Source of the DNA: DASUPK01 sp963747425
GTDB lineage: Bacteria > Actinomycetota > Thermoleophilia > Solirubrobacterales > 70-9
Length of the DNA: 64,000 nt
Assembly (NCBI GenBank): GCA_963747425.1
Contig: CAVVFJ010000008.1
Span: 186,001 to 250,000, forward strand
Reading direction: 5' to 3'
Part shown: one piece after another, positions 1 to 7,694 of the stretch
Layout: the number at the start of each line of letters is the position of its first letter
Position numbering within the stretch: the stretch's first letter is position 1
Position numbers and translations under genes: made by a program
Notes under the pieces: model-generated
What the model was told of the DNA's origin: nothing
The model's database searches: none
The model's input: the letters and a program-made list of their open reading frames with translations, nothing else

Positions 1-147
1 CAGGCCGCTCGCGGCATCAAGGTCGACCGCAAGAAGATCCGCCTGGAGGACCCGATCCGCGAGACCGGGACCTTCATGGTCGAGATCGAGGTCGGCGGCG
101 GCGTCACGGCGTCGGTCAAGACGATCGTCGCCGAGGCGAAGGAATAG
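1..147 (+). CDS. rplI: 50S ribosomal protein L9, C-terminal fragment
   Basis: The window opens inside a reading frame whose last 48 residues are the C-terminal domain of ribosomal protein L9: the segment VDRKKIRLEDPIRETGTF is the family signature that precedes the final beta hairpin, followed by an alternating hydrophobic strand and a TAG stop. L9 bridges the L1 stalk base and the small subunit of the 70S ribosome. It sits directly upstream of dnaB, a gene order (rpsF-ssb-rpsR-rplI-dnaB) common in many bacteria, so the rest of that operon should lie to the left of the window. Confidence 0.93.
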   Translation, partial: QAARGIKVDRKKIRLEDPIRETGTFMVEIEVGGGVTASVKTIVAEAKE

Positions 148-270
148 CGGCGCAAATAGCCTGAACTCGCCTGCGGGGGCGGGCCGCCTGTGATTCTCTA
201 GCCAGGCTCGTGCGGATGTAGTTCCAAAACGGGGCACCTGGGAATCCGCCGGGCGCGTATCCAGACTTGA
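148..270. other. rplI-dnaB intergenic spacer
   Basis: This 123-base gap contains a GC-rich stretch but no hairpin followed by a T run and no convincing -10/-35 pair. dnaB may be transcribed by read-through from the ribosomal protein operon. A weak TATCCA lies 7 bases before the GTG of dnaB but misses the final T of the -10 pattern seen elsewhere in this window. Confidence 0.4.
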
Positions 271-1767
271 GTGGAGACTCGGCCGACGGCCGAGCGATTC
301 CCTGCGCAATCCGAGGAGCAGTTGGCGACCAACGGAAAAACCATCGTCCCGCCCCAGAACCTCGAGGCCGAGGAGTCGGTGCTCGGGGCGATGATGGTCT
401 CCGAGTCGACGATCGAGCCCGTCCTGCTCGACGTCCGGCTGCACGCCGAGGACTTCTACCGCGACCGCCATCGGACGATCTACGAGGCGATCATCGGCCT
501 CAACGAGAACGCCGACCCCGTCGACGTCCTGACGGTCTCCGAGGCTCTCGCCAAGCACGGCCAGCTGGACGCGATCGGCGGCCGGGACGTGGTCGCCAGC
601 CTGGCCGCGAAGGTCCCCGCCCCGGGCAGCGCCAAGCACTACGCGCAGATCGTCAAGCAGAACTCGCTGATGCGGCGCCTCGACATGGCGGCGAAGACGA
701 TCCAGCAATCGGTCGCCGAGCGCGATGGTGAGCCCTCGGAGATGGTCGAGCAGGCCGAGCGGCTGCTCTTCCAGGTCGCGCACGAGGAGCGGGCCGTCGA
801 CTTCCGCGAGATCGGCGAGATCCTCCACGACGAGATCGACAAGCTCGAGGCGCTCGCCAGCGGCACCTCGGACATCACGGGCACGCCCTCCGGCTTCCGC
901 GACCTCGACGACAAGACCGGCGGCTTCCAGCCGGGCAACCTGATCGTGATCGCGGCGAGGCCTGCGATGGGGAAGAGCACGCTGGTCTGCGACTTCGCCC
1001 AGAACGTCGCGCTGAAGCACCAGAAGCCGGTCGCCCTCTTCTCCCTTGAGATGTCGGAGATGGAGCTCGCCCACCGCTTCATCGGCTCGCAGTCGCGGAT
1101 CTCGAGCGACCGCCTGCGCAAGGGCAAGGTCTCGGGCAAGGACTGGCCGAAGGTCGTCAAGGCCTGCAACCAGCTCGAGTCCGCGCCGCTCTGGATCGAC
1201 GACTCCTCCGATCTCGGGCTGCTCGAGCTGCGCGCCAAGGCCCGGCGCCTGCACGCGCAGGAGAAGGGCCGCGGCCACGAGGGCCTCGGCATGGTGATCG
1301 TCGACTACATGCAGCTGATGCGCAGCGACGACGCCCGCGCAAACCGCGTCGAGCAGGTCTCCCAGTTCAGCCGGGGCCTCAAGATCCTCGCCCGCGAGCT
1401 GGCCGTTCCCGTGATCGGCATCTCGCAGCTCTCGCGTGCCCCCGAGCAGCGTCCCGACAAGCGGCCGATCCTCTCCGACCTGCGCGAATCCGGCGCGATC
1501 GAGCAGGACGCCGACGTGGTCGGCTTCCTCTACCGCGACGACTACTACAACGCCGACTCCGAGGACCCCGGCGGCGCCGAGTTGATCCTCGCCAAGCACA
1601 GGAACGGCCCAGTGGGGACGGTTCGCCTCGTCTTCCTCGAGCACTATCCGAAGTTCGCCGACCGGGCACGCGGGGAGCAGCCGGTCGAGCAGCCCGCCGG
1701 CGAGGGCCCGCCGATCGAGGACGTCGGCGGCGCCGGCGACGACTTCGCCGGCGCGGAGGAGGCCTGA
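271..1767 (+). CDS. dnaB: replicative DNA helicase DnaB
   Basis: This is the hexameric 5'-3' helicase that unwinds DNA at the replication fork. The N-terminal domain begins with the family hallmark PPQNLEAEESVLGAMM near residue 28, and the RecA-like C-terminal domain carries Walker A (ARPAMGKST, about residue 228) and Walker B (MVIVDYMQL, about residue 341). At 498 residues it has no intein, unlike many actinobacterial DnaBs. The start shown is a GTG without a clear ribosome binding site; an in-frame TTG at 322 has AGGAG three bases before it, and either would keep the conserved domain. The stop is one base from the next gene, so the two are co-translated. Confidence 0.95.
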   Translation: METRPTAERFPAQSEEQLATNGKTIVPPQNLEAEESVLGAMMVSESTIEPVLLDVRLHAEDFYRDRHRTIYEAIIGLNENADPVDVLTVSEALAKHGQLDAIGGRDVVASLAAKVPAPGSAKHYAQIVKQNSLMRRLDMAAKTIQQSVAERDGEPSEMVEQAERLLFQVAHEERAVDFREIGEILHDEIDKLEALASGTSDITGTPSGFRDLDDKTGGFQPGNLIVIAARPAMGKSTLVCDFAQNVALKHQKPVALFSLEMSEMELAHRFIGSQSRISSDRLRKGKVSGKDWPKVVKACNQLESAPLWIDDSSDLGLLELRAKARRLHAQEKGRGHEGLGMVIVDYMQLMRSDDARANRVEQVSQFSRGLKILARELAVPVIGISQLSRAPEQRPDKRPILSDLRESGAIEQDADVVGFLYRDDYYNADSEDPGGAELILAKHRNGPVGTVRLVFLEHYPKFADRARGEQPVEQPAGEGPPIEDVGGAGDDFAGAEEA

Positions 1768-1768
1768 G

Positions 1769-2539
1769 ATGGCGATCCACTCCCCCTCGGGCGAGCGCCA
1801 GCCTTGCCGGCTCGGCGTCTGCGACGGCTCCGGCTGGATCCTCGGCCCGGAGGACGTCGCCAGACCCTGCGAGTGCCGCTCGCGGATGGTCGCCAAGGCG
1901 AGGCTGCGCGGCATCGACTCGGTGATCCCCGCGAAGTACAGGGGCGTGTCGTTCGACCGCCCGCCGGTGACCCAGATCGACGATTTCGTCGTCAAACGGG
2001 TCCGGGACTATTGCGAGGGCCTCGACGAGAACCTGAACAGCGGCCGCGGGATGTGGTTCTTCGGGAATTCGGGAACCGGCAAGACCACGCTCGCCATGCT
2101 GATCTCGCGGACGGCTCTGGAGTCCGGGCGCTCGGTCGCGATCTACTCGCTTCCCAAGCTCCTCAGCCGCATCCGCCAGACCTACGACGCAGAGATCGGA
2201 GAGCAGTCCTACTCACAGTTCTTCGAGCGCCTCGCCACCGTCGATCTGCTGCATCTCGACGATCTCGGTGCCGAGAAGCAGACGGAATGGGTGCTCGAGC
2301 AGCTCTACGCGCTGATCAACGAGCGCTACGAGCGACAGCGCTCGCTGATCGTCACCAGCAACTACGAGGACGACGAGCTCGAGAAGCAACTCGGCACCCG
2401 CATCGTCTCCAGGTTGGTGGACATCTGCGGGGATCCGGTTCTGCTCTTCGGCGAGGACCGTCGCATGAAGGTCTCGGTCGACGTCGCCAGCTCGCTGGGC
2501 GAGAGCGGCGGATCGGCCCTCGGCCCGCTCGACCACTGA
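1769..2539 (+). CDS. DnaC/DnaI-like AAA+ ATPase (putative helicase loader)
   Basis: A 256-residue ATPase of the DnaC/DnaI/IstB group: Walker A GNSGTGKTT (about residue 99), Walker B LLHLDDLGAE (about 160), sensor I IVTSNY and a box VII arginine segment RIVSRLVDIC. The N-terminus has four cysteines, C13, C18, C34 and C36, in the arrangement of the small zinc domain found in DnaI and phage DnaC proteins. It begins one base after the dnaB stop with GGAGGA in the dnaB tail as ribosome binding site, so it is made together with DnaB and probably acts on it, as a loader or as a remodelling ATPase. A loader role is inferred from family and position; the window also has dciA. Confidence 0.82.
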   Translation: MAIHSPSGERQPCRLGVCDGSGWILGPEDVARPCECRSRMVAKARLRGIDSVIPAKYRGVSFDRPPVTQIDDFVVKRVRDYCEGLDENLNSGRGMWFFGNSGTGKTTLAMLISRTALESGRSVAIYSLPKLLSRIRQTYDAEIGEQSYSQFFERLATVDLLHLDDLGAEKQTEWVLEQLYALINERYERQRSLIVTSNYEDDELEKQLGTRIVSRLVDICGDPVLLFGEDRRMKVSVDVASSLGESGGSALGPLDH

Positions 2540-2542
2540 GGG

Positions 2543-2902
2543 TCAGATCTCGGCCGGCTCGGCGGTCAGCTCCCCTCCGGCGTCGCCGGTGTTGACGGTC
2601 TCCTTGGGCTCGATCAGGAGGACCTCCGCCCCCTGATCAGAGCGGGGGCAATGCTCCACTCCGCGCGGGACGACGAACAGCTCGCCCGGCTCAAGCTCGA
2701 TGTCGCGGTCCCGAAGCTGAATCGTGAGATGGCCGTCGAGAACGAGGAAGAAATCATCGGTCTCGTCGTGCTTGTGCCAGACGAACTCCCCAAGCACCTT
2801 GACCGCCACGAGCTTGTAGTCGTTCAGGTAGCCGACGATTCCGGGTTCGAAGGGCTTGTCGAGCCGTCCCAGCTTCTCCTTCAGGTTGACCTTTTCCTCC
2901 AC
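2543..2902 (-). CDS. cupin-domain protein
   Basis: A single-domain cupin of 119 residues. The metal-site motifs WHKHDETDDFF and PRGVEHCP give histidines 43, 45 and 84 in the usual positions, so a mononuclear metal site is likely; the substrate is unknown. The start is the GTG at 2902, because AAAGGAG lies five bases upstream; a longer frame from GTG 2923 has no ribosome binding site. It converges on the DnaC-like gene with two bases between the stops and is divergent from purA. Small cupins of this kind are often annotated as mannose-6-phosphate isomerase-like, which the sequence alone does not prove. Confidence 0.8.
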   Translation of the reverse strand: MEEKVNLKEKLGRLDKPFEPGIVGYLNDYKLVAVKVLGEFVWHKHDETDDFFLVLDGHLTIQLRDRDIELEPGELFVVPRGVEHCPRSDQGAEVLLIEPKETVNTGDAGGELTAEPAEI

Positions 2903-2949
2903 GGTTGCTCCTTTCGCTCGCACTTGGCAACTCGGATCGGCGAGGACCC

Positions 2950-2977
2950 TTCACCCAGCCTACGCCTCACTCATAAT
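2950..2977 (+). promoter_or_regulatory. purA promoter, predicted leaderless
   Basis: TTCACC (2950-2955) and CATAAT (2972-2977) are separated by 16 bases and lie 9 bases before the purA ATG, so transcription would begin at or next to the start codon. There is no Shine-Dalgarno sequence. The same -35 (TTCACC) with a 17-base spacer precedes hemB. The opposite strand reads CATTAT at the same place, which could also serve the divergent cupin gene. Confidence 0.55.
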
Positions 2978-2986
2978 GCTCCGGTC

Positions 2987-4297
2987 ATGCCCGGAATCGT
3001 CATAGTCGGCGCCCAGTGGGGCGACGAAGGCAAAGGGAAGGTCACCGACCTGCTCGCGGAGCAGGCGGACCTCGTGATCCGCTTTCAGGGCGGCAACAAC
3101 GCCGGCCACACGATCATCCGCGACGGCGAGACCTTCAAGTTCCACCTGATCCCGTCGGGGATCCTCTACCCGGGCAAGACCTGCGCGATCGGGAACGGCG
3201 TGGTGATCGACCCCGCGGTGCTCACCCGCGAGCTCGAGGAGCTGCGGCACCGCAGGATCGACGTCAGCGGTCTGCGGATCTCGGCCAACGCGCACGTGAT
3301 CATGCCTTACCACGTGAAGCTCGACACGGCCGGTGAGCTGAAGCTCGGCAAGCTCGAGATCGGCACGACCCGGCGCGGCATCGGCCCCGCCTACTCGGAC
3401 AAGGCCGCCCGCCTCGGGATCCGCGTCCAGGACCTGCTCGACCCGAAGATCCTCCGCAAGAAGATCATGACCGCGATGGAGCCCAAGCAGCAGATGCTGC
3501 GGCCCTTCGCGAAGGATCCGGAGCTCGACCTCCACACGATGGTCGAGACCTACGCCACCTACGGCCACCGGCTTGCGCCGCACATCACCGACACCGCGAA
3601 GCTCTGCTGGGACGCCCTCGACGCGGATCGCACCGTGCTCTTCGAGGGCGCGCAGGGCACGATGCTCGACCTCGACCACGGAACCTACCCCTTCGTCACC
3701 TCATCGAACCCGGTGGCGGGCGCGGCCTGCATCGGGGCCGGGGTCGGCCCGCGCGACATCGACGAGGTCTGGGGGATCGCCAAGGCCTACGCGACGCGGG
3801 TGGGCGCCGGCCCGTTTCCCAGCGAGCTCGAGGACGGCCTGGGAGAGACCCTCCGCGAGCGCGGCGGCGAGATGGGGACGACGACGGGTCGGCCCCGCCG
3901 ATGCGGCTGGCTCGACCTGGTCGCGCTCAGATACGCCGTCAGGCTGAACACGATGACCGCCCTCGCCGTCACCAAGCTCGACGTGCTCTCCGGCATCGAT
4001 CCGCTGCGCGTCTGCGTCCGCTACCGGCATCCCGAGGGCGCCGTCTTCGACGAGTTCCCATACCACCAGTCGATCATCCACACGGCCGAGCCGGAGTACG
4101 AGGAGTTCCCCGGCTTCGAGGGCGACATCGGCGAGTGCCGCCGCGAGGAGGACCTGCCCGCCGAGGCCCGGAACTACCTCGCCGCGATCGCGGACCACAT
4201 GGGGATCCCCGTCCGGCTCGTGGGGGTCGGCCCTGGCCGCGACCAGGTGATCTGGATGGGCCAGGAAGCGGAACCGCGGTTGAGAGCCGCCGCTTAG
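2987..4297 (+). CDS. purA: adenylosuccinate synthetase
   Basis: Catalyses GTP-dependent condensation of IMP and aspartate, the first committed step to AMP. The first residues PGIVIVGAQWGDEGKGK contain the phosphate-binding loop with the catalytic Asp, followed by NNAGHTI and the family segment TTTGRPRRCGW in the C-terminal half. At 436 residues it is full length. The ATG at 2987 is fixed by the conserved N-terminus; the upstream open frame is not coding. It stands alone, with its stop overlapping the stop of the convergent membrane gene by three bases. Confidence 0.97.
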   Translation: MPGIVIVGAQWGDEGKGKVTDLLAEQADLVIRFQGGNNAGHTIIRDGETFKFHLIPSGILYPGKTCAIGNGVVIDPAVLTRELEELRHRRIDVSGLRISANAHVIMPYHVKLDTAGELKLGKLEIGTTRRGIGPAYSDKAARLGIRVQDLLDPKILRKKIMTAMEPKQQMLRPFAKDPELDLHTMVETYATYGHRLAPHITDTAKLCWDALDADRTVLFEGAQGTMLDLDHGTYPFVTSSNPVAGAACIGAGVGPRDIDEVWGIAKAYATRVGAGPFPSELEDGLGETLRERGGEMGTTTGRPRRCGWLDLVALRYAVRLNTMTALAVTKLDVLSGIDPLRVCVRYRHPEGAVFDEFPYHQSIIHTAEPEYEEFPGFEGDIGECRREEDLPAEARNYLAAIADHMGIPVRLVGVGPGRDQVIWMGQEAEPRLRAAA

Positions 4298-4932
4298 GCC
4301 AGCGCCCCAGTGGCGCGCATCCCGTGCTCGGCCGTGTTGGGGATCACGCCCTCCTCGACTCCCCTCTCCTCCCCGCGGCGCAGCATTCGCAGCCCGAGGA
4401 TCGTCGCCGCCAGGGTGGCGGTCACGCCGAGGCTGACCTGCACGCTGAGAAGTCCCTGGCGCGTCCAGTAGACGTCGCGCAGGTCGAGCAGCAGCGCCGC
4501 CTCGTCCATCGTCAGGCCCATCCCCGCGCCGAACGGGATCGCGAGCGCCGACTCCACGCGGTCGTTGCTGGTGGTGATGGCCCCGACACCTGACCCGAAG
4601 GCCAGGACGATTCCCGGGATGAAGTGATGGATGTGCCGCCCGCTGACGTGGATGTCCCCGGCGGGCCACCACGACTGGCGAATGCCCCAGGTCGCGAGCC
4701 GTGCGAACGCGAACGCGCCCAGGAACCCCTGCAGGAGGTTGAAGAGCACGGTCTCGTGGTGGGGTGTCGCGATGATCCCGCGGCGGGCGACCGCGAGGGT
4801 GTCCCGAGTCGCATAGCCGGCGGCATCGGCGAGGGTCGCCGGCGTCTCGGTCTCCGTGCTCTCCCGTCGTCGCCTTGCCATCCGCAGCAGCTCTCCGGTG
4901 ATCAGCGTTCCCAGGGAGCCCGCGGCGAACAC
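4294..4932 (-). CDS. polytopic membrane protein of unknown function (N-terminus probably frameshifted)
   Basis: A membrane protein of about 212 residues with four or more hydrophobic segments and a conserved-looking HIHHFIPGIV motif after the second one. I do not recognise a function. The uninterrupted frame starts at a GTG (4932) inside a hydrophobic helix, with no ribosome binding site. Upstream, ATG 5011 has a good -10 (TAGCAT) nine bases before it but is in the neighbouring frame and stops at a TGA; removing one base near 4965-4985 would join it to the long frame and give a basic N-terminus followed by a complete first helix. I therefore think the true gene is 4294-5011. A later ATG (4881) with GGAGAG upstream is the alternative. 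Confidence 0.6.
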   Translation of the reverse strand: MFAAGSLGTLITGELLRMARRRRESTETETPATLADAAGYATRDTLAVARRGIIATPHHETVLFNLLQGFLGAFAFARLATWGIRQSWWPAGDIHVSGRHIHHFIPGIVLAFGSGVGAITTSNDRVESALAIPFGAGMGLTMDEAALLLDLRDVYWTRQGLLSVQVSLGVTATLAATILGLRMLRRGEERGVEEGVIPNTAEHGMRATGALA

Positions 4933-5020
4933 GGCGAGGCCGACGGTGACCCGCTCCGCCTTCCGCTCAGCCGAGGCGACGCCGCTTCCGTCTGCCGGTC
5001 AGCCTTCTCATGGGTTGGGC

Positions 5021-5026
5021 ATGCTA
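5021..5026 (-). promoter_or_regulatory. -10 element for the 4294-5011 membrane gene
   Basis: TAGCAT on the minus strand lies nine bases before ATG 5011, matching the leaderless pattern seen at many starts in this window. It supports 5011 rather than 4932 as the real start. Confidence 0.45.
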
Positions 5027-5122
5027 GCCGCGCTCGGTCCACAGCCCGCAAAAAGGGCGAGAATTCGGCTCTGCGCAGCCAAAAACCCGACTTCTGATGA
5101 GGCCGCGATCCGCAGCGCCCAA

Positions 5123-5128
5123 TAGGAT
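5123..5128 (+). promoter_or_regulatory. -10 element for a small ORF
   Basis: TAGGAT ends six bases before ATG 5135, the same leaderless spacing seen at other genes. It is the main reason to consider the 31-codon frame that follows as real. Confidence 0.35.
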
Positions 5129-5134
5129 TCACCC

Positions 5135-5230
5135 ATGCGCAGGCTGCTCTCACCGGTCAACGTCGGCGTCAGCGCTGCCCGCCACGTCCTCTGGTACCTG
5201 AGCTACCACGCCGCGCCCCGCCAGCGCTGA
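5135..5230 (+). CDS. possible 31-residue small protein
   Basis: An ATG-to-TGA frame of 31 codons, beginning MRRLLSPVNV and ending in a basic tail, with Trp and Tyr in the middle. No family is recognised. Support comes only from a -10-like TAGGAT six bases upstream and from its lying in the gap before the GlsB-type gene. It could equally be a short leader or chance. The rest of the 4933-5265 gap holds the probable N-terminus and promoter of the leftward membrane gene. Confidence 0.25.
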   Translation: MRRLLSPVNVGVSAARHVLWYLSYHAAPRQR

Positions 5231-5250
5231 CGAGCGCGCCCTGAGGCCGG

Positions 5251-5256
5251 TAGGGT
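5251..5256 (+). promoter_or_regulatory. -10 element of glsB-like gene
   Basis: TAGGGT ends nine bases before the ATG at 5266. There is no Shine-Dalgarno sequence between them, so the mRNA is predicted to be leaderless. Confidence 0.5.
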
Positions 5257-5265
5257 CCCGGCCCG

Positions 5266-5520
5266 ATGGGAATCATCGCCTGGATCATCCTGGGTCTGTT
5301 CGCCGGAACGATCGCGCGTGCCCTGATCCCCGGCCGCACCGAGCCGGGCGGCTGCATCGGGACCACCGCGATCGGCATCCTCGGCGCGCTGATCGGCGGC
5401 TTCATCGCCAGCGCGCTCGACGTCGGCCAGATCCACGACTTCTTCAACCTCGGGACCTGGCTGATCGCGATCGGCGGCTCGATCCTCCTGCTGCTGATCA
5501 TCCGCGCGATCGCCCGCTAG
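5266..5520 (+). CDS. GlsB/YeaQ/YmgE family stress-response membrane protein
   Basis: A small 84-residue membrane protein with three hydrophobic helices separated by glycine-rich turns: an N-terminal IIAWIILGLFAGTIA segment, the family-typical GRTEPGGCIGTTAIGILGA, and a C-terminal helix. This is the transglycosylase-associated (GlsB/YeaQ/YmgE) family, known for induction by envelope or general stress, biochemical role unclear. Complete length for the family. It is a single-gene unit ending just before tRNA-Lys on the other strand. Confidence 0.88.
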   Translation: MGIIAWIILGLFAGTIARALIPGRTEPGGCIGTTAIGILGALIGGFIASALDVGQIHDFFNLGTWLIAIGGSILLLLIIRAIAR

Positions 5521-5545
5521 GGCTCCACGGTTGCGGTGTGGGTGA

Positions 5546-5618
5546 TGGGCCGTGCAGGGATCGAACCTGCGACCTTGAGATTAAGAGTCTCCTGCTCTAC
5601 CAGCTGAGCTAACGGCCC
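5546..5618 (-). tRNA. tRNA-Lys (CTT)
   Basis: A 73-base cloverleaf on the minus strand: acceptor GGGCCGT pairs with ACGGCCC, the D arm is GCTC/GAGC, the anticodon loop CTCTTAA gives anticodon CTT, and the T arm is GCAGG-TTCGATC-CCTGC. The discriminator is A. CCA is not encoded. The first anticodon-stem pair (G27-A43) is a mismatch. Confidence 0.95.
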
Positions 5619-5646
5619 TGGTTGGGGGCGGAATTATAGGAAGGAC

Positions 5647-6523
5647 TTAGAGCCCGCCGGTGCCGCCGCTGAGGCCGCCGGTGCCGAGCCCGTTGAGCGG
5701 GTTGGCGCCGCCGCCGGTCGCGCCCCCACCGGTCGCGCCCCCGCCGGTGCCGCCCTGAGTCTGCTGCTGCTGCTTCGTGAGCTGCTTGATCGCCGTCTGG
5801 AGCTGCTGGCCGAGCTGCTGGATCTGCTTGAGCTGGCTGTCGATCGTCGAGGGGTTGGCCCCCTTTGCCTGCTTCGCCTTCGCGGCGGCCTGGGTCGGCG
5901 CCCTGAGTGTCCCCGGCGAGGTAGAGGTACTGCGCGAGGGTCGCGTAGGAGTTGGAGGTGGCCTTGTTGGGCTTCTTGTCGATCAGGACCTGCTGAGCCT
6001 GCGCGGCGGACCTCCAGGAGCTCACGGCCGAGTTGATGTCGGCGAGGGCTTCGGTGGAGGTGGTGTCGCCTCGGGCGGCGGTGAAGTCCAGTCGGGCCAG
6101 CAGGTCGAAGGTGTTGAGGGCGTAGACCGCTGCCGTCGCGGAAAGGTTCCCCTTGGTCGCCTTCACGTACTTGTTCCAGGCGTCGGCGGCCTGACGAAGA
6201 TGCTGCTCGCCGTCGCTGGTGGGGGCGCCGTTGCTGTCGGTGTTGGCATTGGCGGCGGAGTACTGCAGGCGCACCAGGTTGGCGAGCGCCGTCGTGTCGC
6301 TGGGATTCACCTGAAGCTGCTTCTGGGCCGCCTCGATGTCGCCGTCGAAGGCGGTGGAGCTGCTGCTGCTGCTGCCACCGCCGAACAGGTCGCTGAAGCT
6401 GAAGCCGCCGCCGCCGGTGCCGACGCCGAGGAACACGAAGCTGATCGCGAAGACGATCGCCAGGCCTCCGAACACGATGCGGACCACGCGGCGGCGACCG
6501 GGGCTCTGCAGGTCGAAAAGCAC
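5647..6523 (-). pseudogene. membrane-anchored TPR-like protein with a frameshift
   Basis: The first 210 codons encode a short cytoplasmic start (MLFDLQSPGRRR), one membrane helix (residues 14-34), a Gly/Ser linker and an alanine-rich helical region resembling tetratricopeptide repeats. After about 5893 the frame becomes Arg/Pro-rich and would run into tRNA-Lys (to 5609). Dropping one C from the CCC at 5892-5894 restores a sensible sequence: Gln/Lys-rich helix, a QQQQ run, then Gly-Thr-Gly repeats ending at TAA 5647. The coding statistics change exactly there, so this is either a sequencing insertion or a recent mutation. Function unknown. The start GTG 6523 has a leaderless -10. Confidence 0.65.
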
Positions 6524-6529
6524 GGCGTC

Positions 6530-6535
6530 AGCCTA
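6530..6535 (-). promoter_or_regulatory. -10 element of the TPR-like gene
   Basis: TAGGCT on the minus strand ends six bases before GTG 6523, fitting the leaderless spacing. Confidence 0.5.
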
Positions 6536-6554
6536 GATGAACCCGGGTCCGAGC

Positions 6555-7340
6555 CTACGCCGCCCCGCTGGGGGGCGGCTCGGAGACGGTGATGTCGCGA
6601 TCGCCGGCGCCCTCGGGGGGCCTGCCGAACATCCTGGCGAGGATCACGCTGCCCTCGAAGAGCAGGAGCAGCGGAACCAGCTCGATCAGCATGCTGACGG
6701 GGTCCGTTCCCGGCAGCAGCATCGCGACGACGGCGAGGATGACGATCGCGTACCGCCGGTTCTGCGAGAGCTGTTCGGGGGTGACGATCCCCAGCCTGGT
6801 GACCGCGAGGATCCCGATCGGGAGCTGGAAGATCAGCCCCATGATGCCGAGCGTGAGCGTGAAGAAGCTGTAGTAGTCGCGCGCCCTGATCTGGATGTTG
6901 AACTGGCTGTCGTTGAAGTTGAGGAGGAACTTGGTGGCCGCCGGAATCACGAGGAAGTAGCCGAAGAGGACGCCGGCGACGAAGAGGAGCGGCACCCCGA
7001 TCAGGAAGGGAACGACGACCCGCTTCTCCCTGTCGGTGAGCGCCGGGAGGACGAAGGCATAGGCCTGGTAGAGGATCACCGGCAGGGAGATGACGAGGGC
7101 GGCATATGCGGTGATCGTCACGGTCGTGGTGAACGGCTCGGCGACCCCGAAGGTGATCGGCGTCTTGTCGCCGGGCAGCGGCGCGTTCGCGATGTCGAGC
7201 AGCCGGCTGTTCTGCCAGAAGCAGAGTGCGAAGGCGACGCTGAACGCAACGATCGAGATGACGATGCGCGTACGAAGCTCGTCGAGGTGCTCGACGAGCG
7301 TAAGCCGGTCCTCGAAATCGACCGGCCCTAGCCGGGCCAT
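6555..7340 (-). CDS. tatC: Sec-independent protein translocase TatC
   Basis: TatC is the substrate-receptor subunit of the twin-arginine translocase, which exports folded proteins carrying an RR signal. The protein has six hydrophobic helices, the N-terminal LVEHLDELRTR motif with the acidic residue needed for signal recognition, and the family segment in the first extracytoplasmic loop (FTTTVTITAYAALVISLP). 261 residues, usual length. It follows tatA by three bases and is in the same transcript. The Rieske protein QcrA in this window has an RR signal and is a likely client. Confidence 0.96.
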   Translation of the reverse strand: MARLGPVDFEDRLTLVEHLDELRTRIVISIVAFSVAFALCFWQNSRLLDIANAPLPGDKTPITFGVAEPFTTTVTITAYAALVISLPVILYQAYAFVLPALTDREKRVVVPFLIGVPLLFVAGVLFGYFLVIPAATKFLLNFNDSQFNIQIRARDYYSFFTLTLGIMGLIFQLPIGILAVTRLGIVTPEQLSQNRRYAIVILAVVAMLLPGTDPVSMLIELVPLLLLFEGSVILARMFGRPPEGAGDRDITVSEPPPSGAA

Positions 7341-7343
7341 TGA

Positions 7344-7640
7344 CTAGGCCTTGTTCTCGGAGACGACCTCGCCCTCGACGGGCTCCGCGGTCTCGCTCTC
7401 GGCGGCGCGCGGCGCGGGCGTGCTCTCGGCGGCGCTGGGCGCGGCCTGGCTCGCCTCCAACTCGCGACGCTTCTCCTCCGGGGAGTCCTTGTCTTCATTG
7501 CTGTCCCCGGAGAGAGAGCTCTTGAACTCGCGGATACCACGCCCCATCGACTGGCCGAGCTCAGGAAGGCGCTTCGGCCCGAAGATGATCAGGACGATGA
7601 TGAGAACGACGGCTATCTCCAGCGGTCCCACGTTGGGCAT
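7344..7640 (-). CDS. tatA: Sec-independent protein translocase TatA/TatE
   Basis: The pore-forming Tat subunit: one N-terminal helix (LEIAVVLIIVLIIFG), the invariant FGPKRLPELG hinge, an amphipathic helix (GRGIREFKSSL) and a long acidic, Ala/Pro-rich tail of about 55 residues. No TatB paralogue lies next to it in the window. Start ATG 7640, preceded by a -10 (TAACAT) at 7 bases, heads the tatA-tatC unit. Confidence 0.94.
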   Translation of the reverse strand: MPNVGPLEIAVVLIIVLIIFGPKRLPELGQSMGRGIREFKSSLSGDSNEDKDSPEEKRRELEASQAAPSAAESTPAPRAAESETAEPVEGEVVSENKA

Positions 7641-7647
7641 CGAGCGG

Positions 7648-7653
7648 ATGTTA
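7648..7653 (-). promoter_or_regulatory. -10 element of tatA
   Basis: TAACAT on the minus strand ends seven bases before the tatA ATG with no Shine-Dalgarno between; predicted leaderless. Confidence 0.5.
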
Positions 7654-7694
7654 GCGGCAGGTGGGGTATCCGCCGCGCACTCTTTATGCAGCGC

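Noticed and set aside
1769..2539. IstB transposition helper as identity of the AAA+ gene
   Set aside because: No IstA transposase nearby, and the cysteine-rich N-terminus plus dnaB coupling fit the DnaC/DnaI group better.
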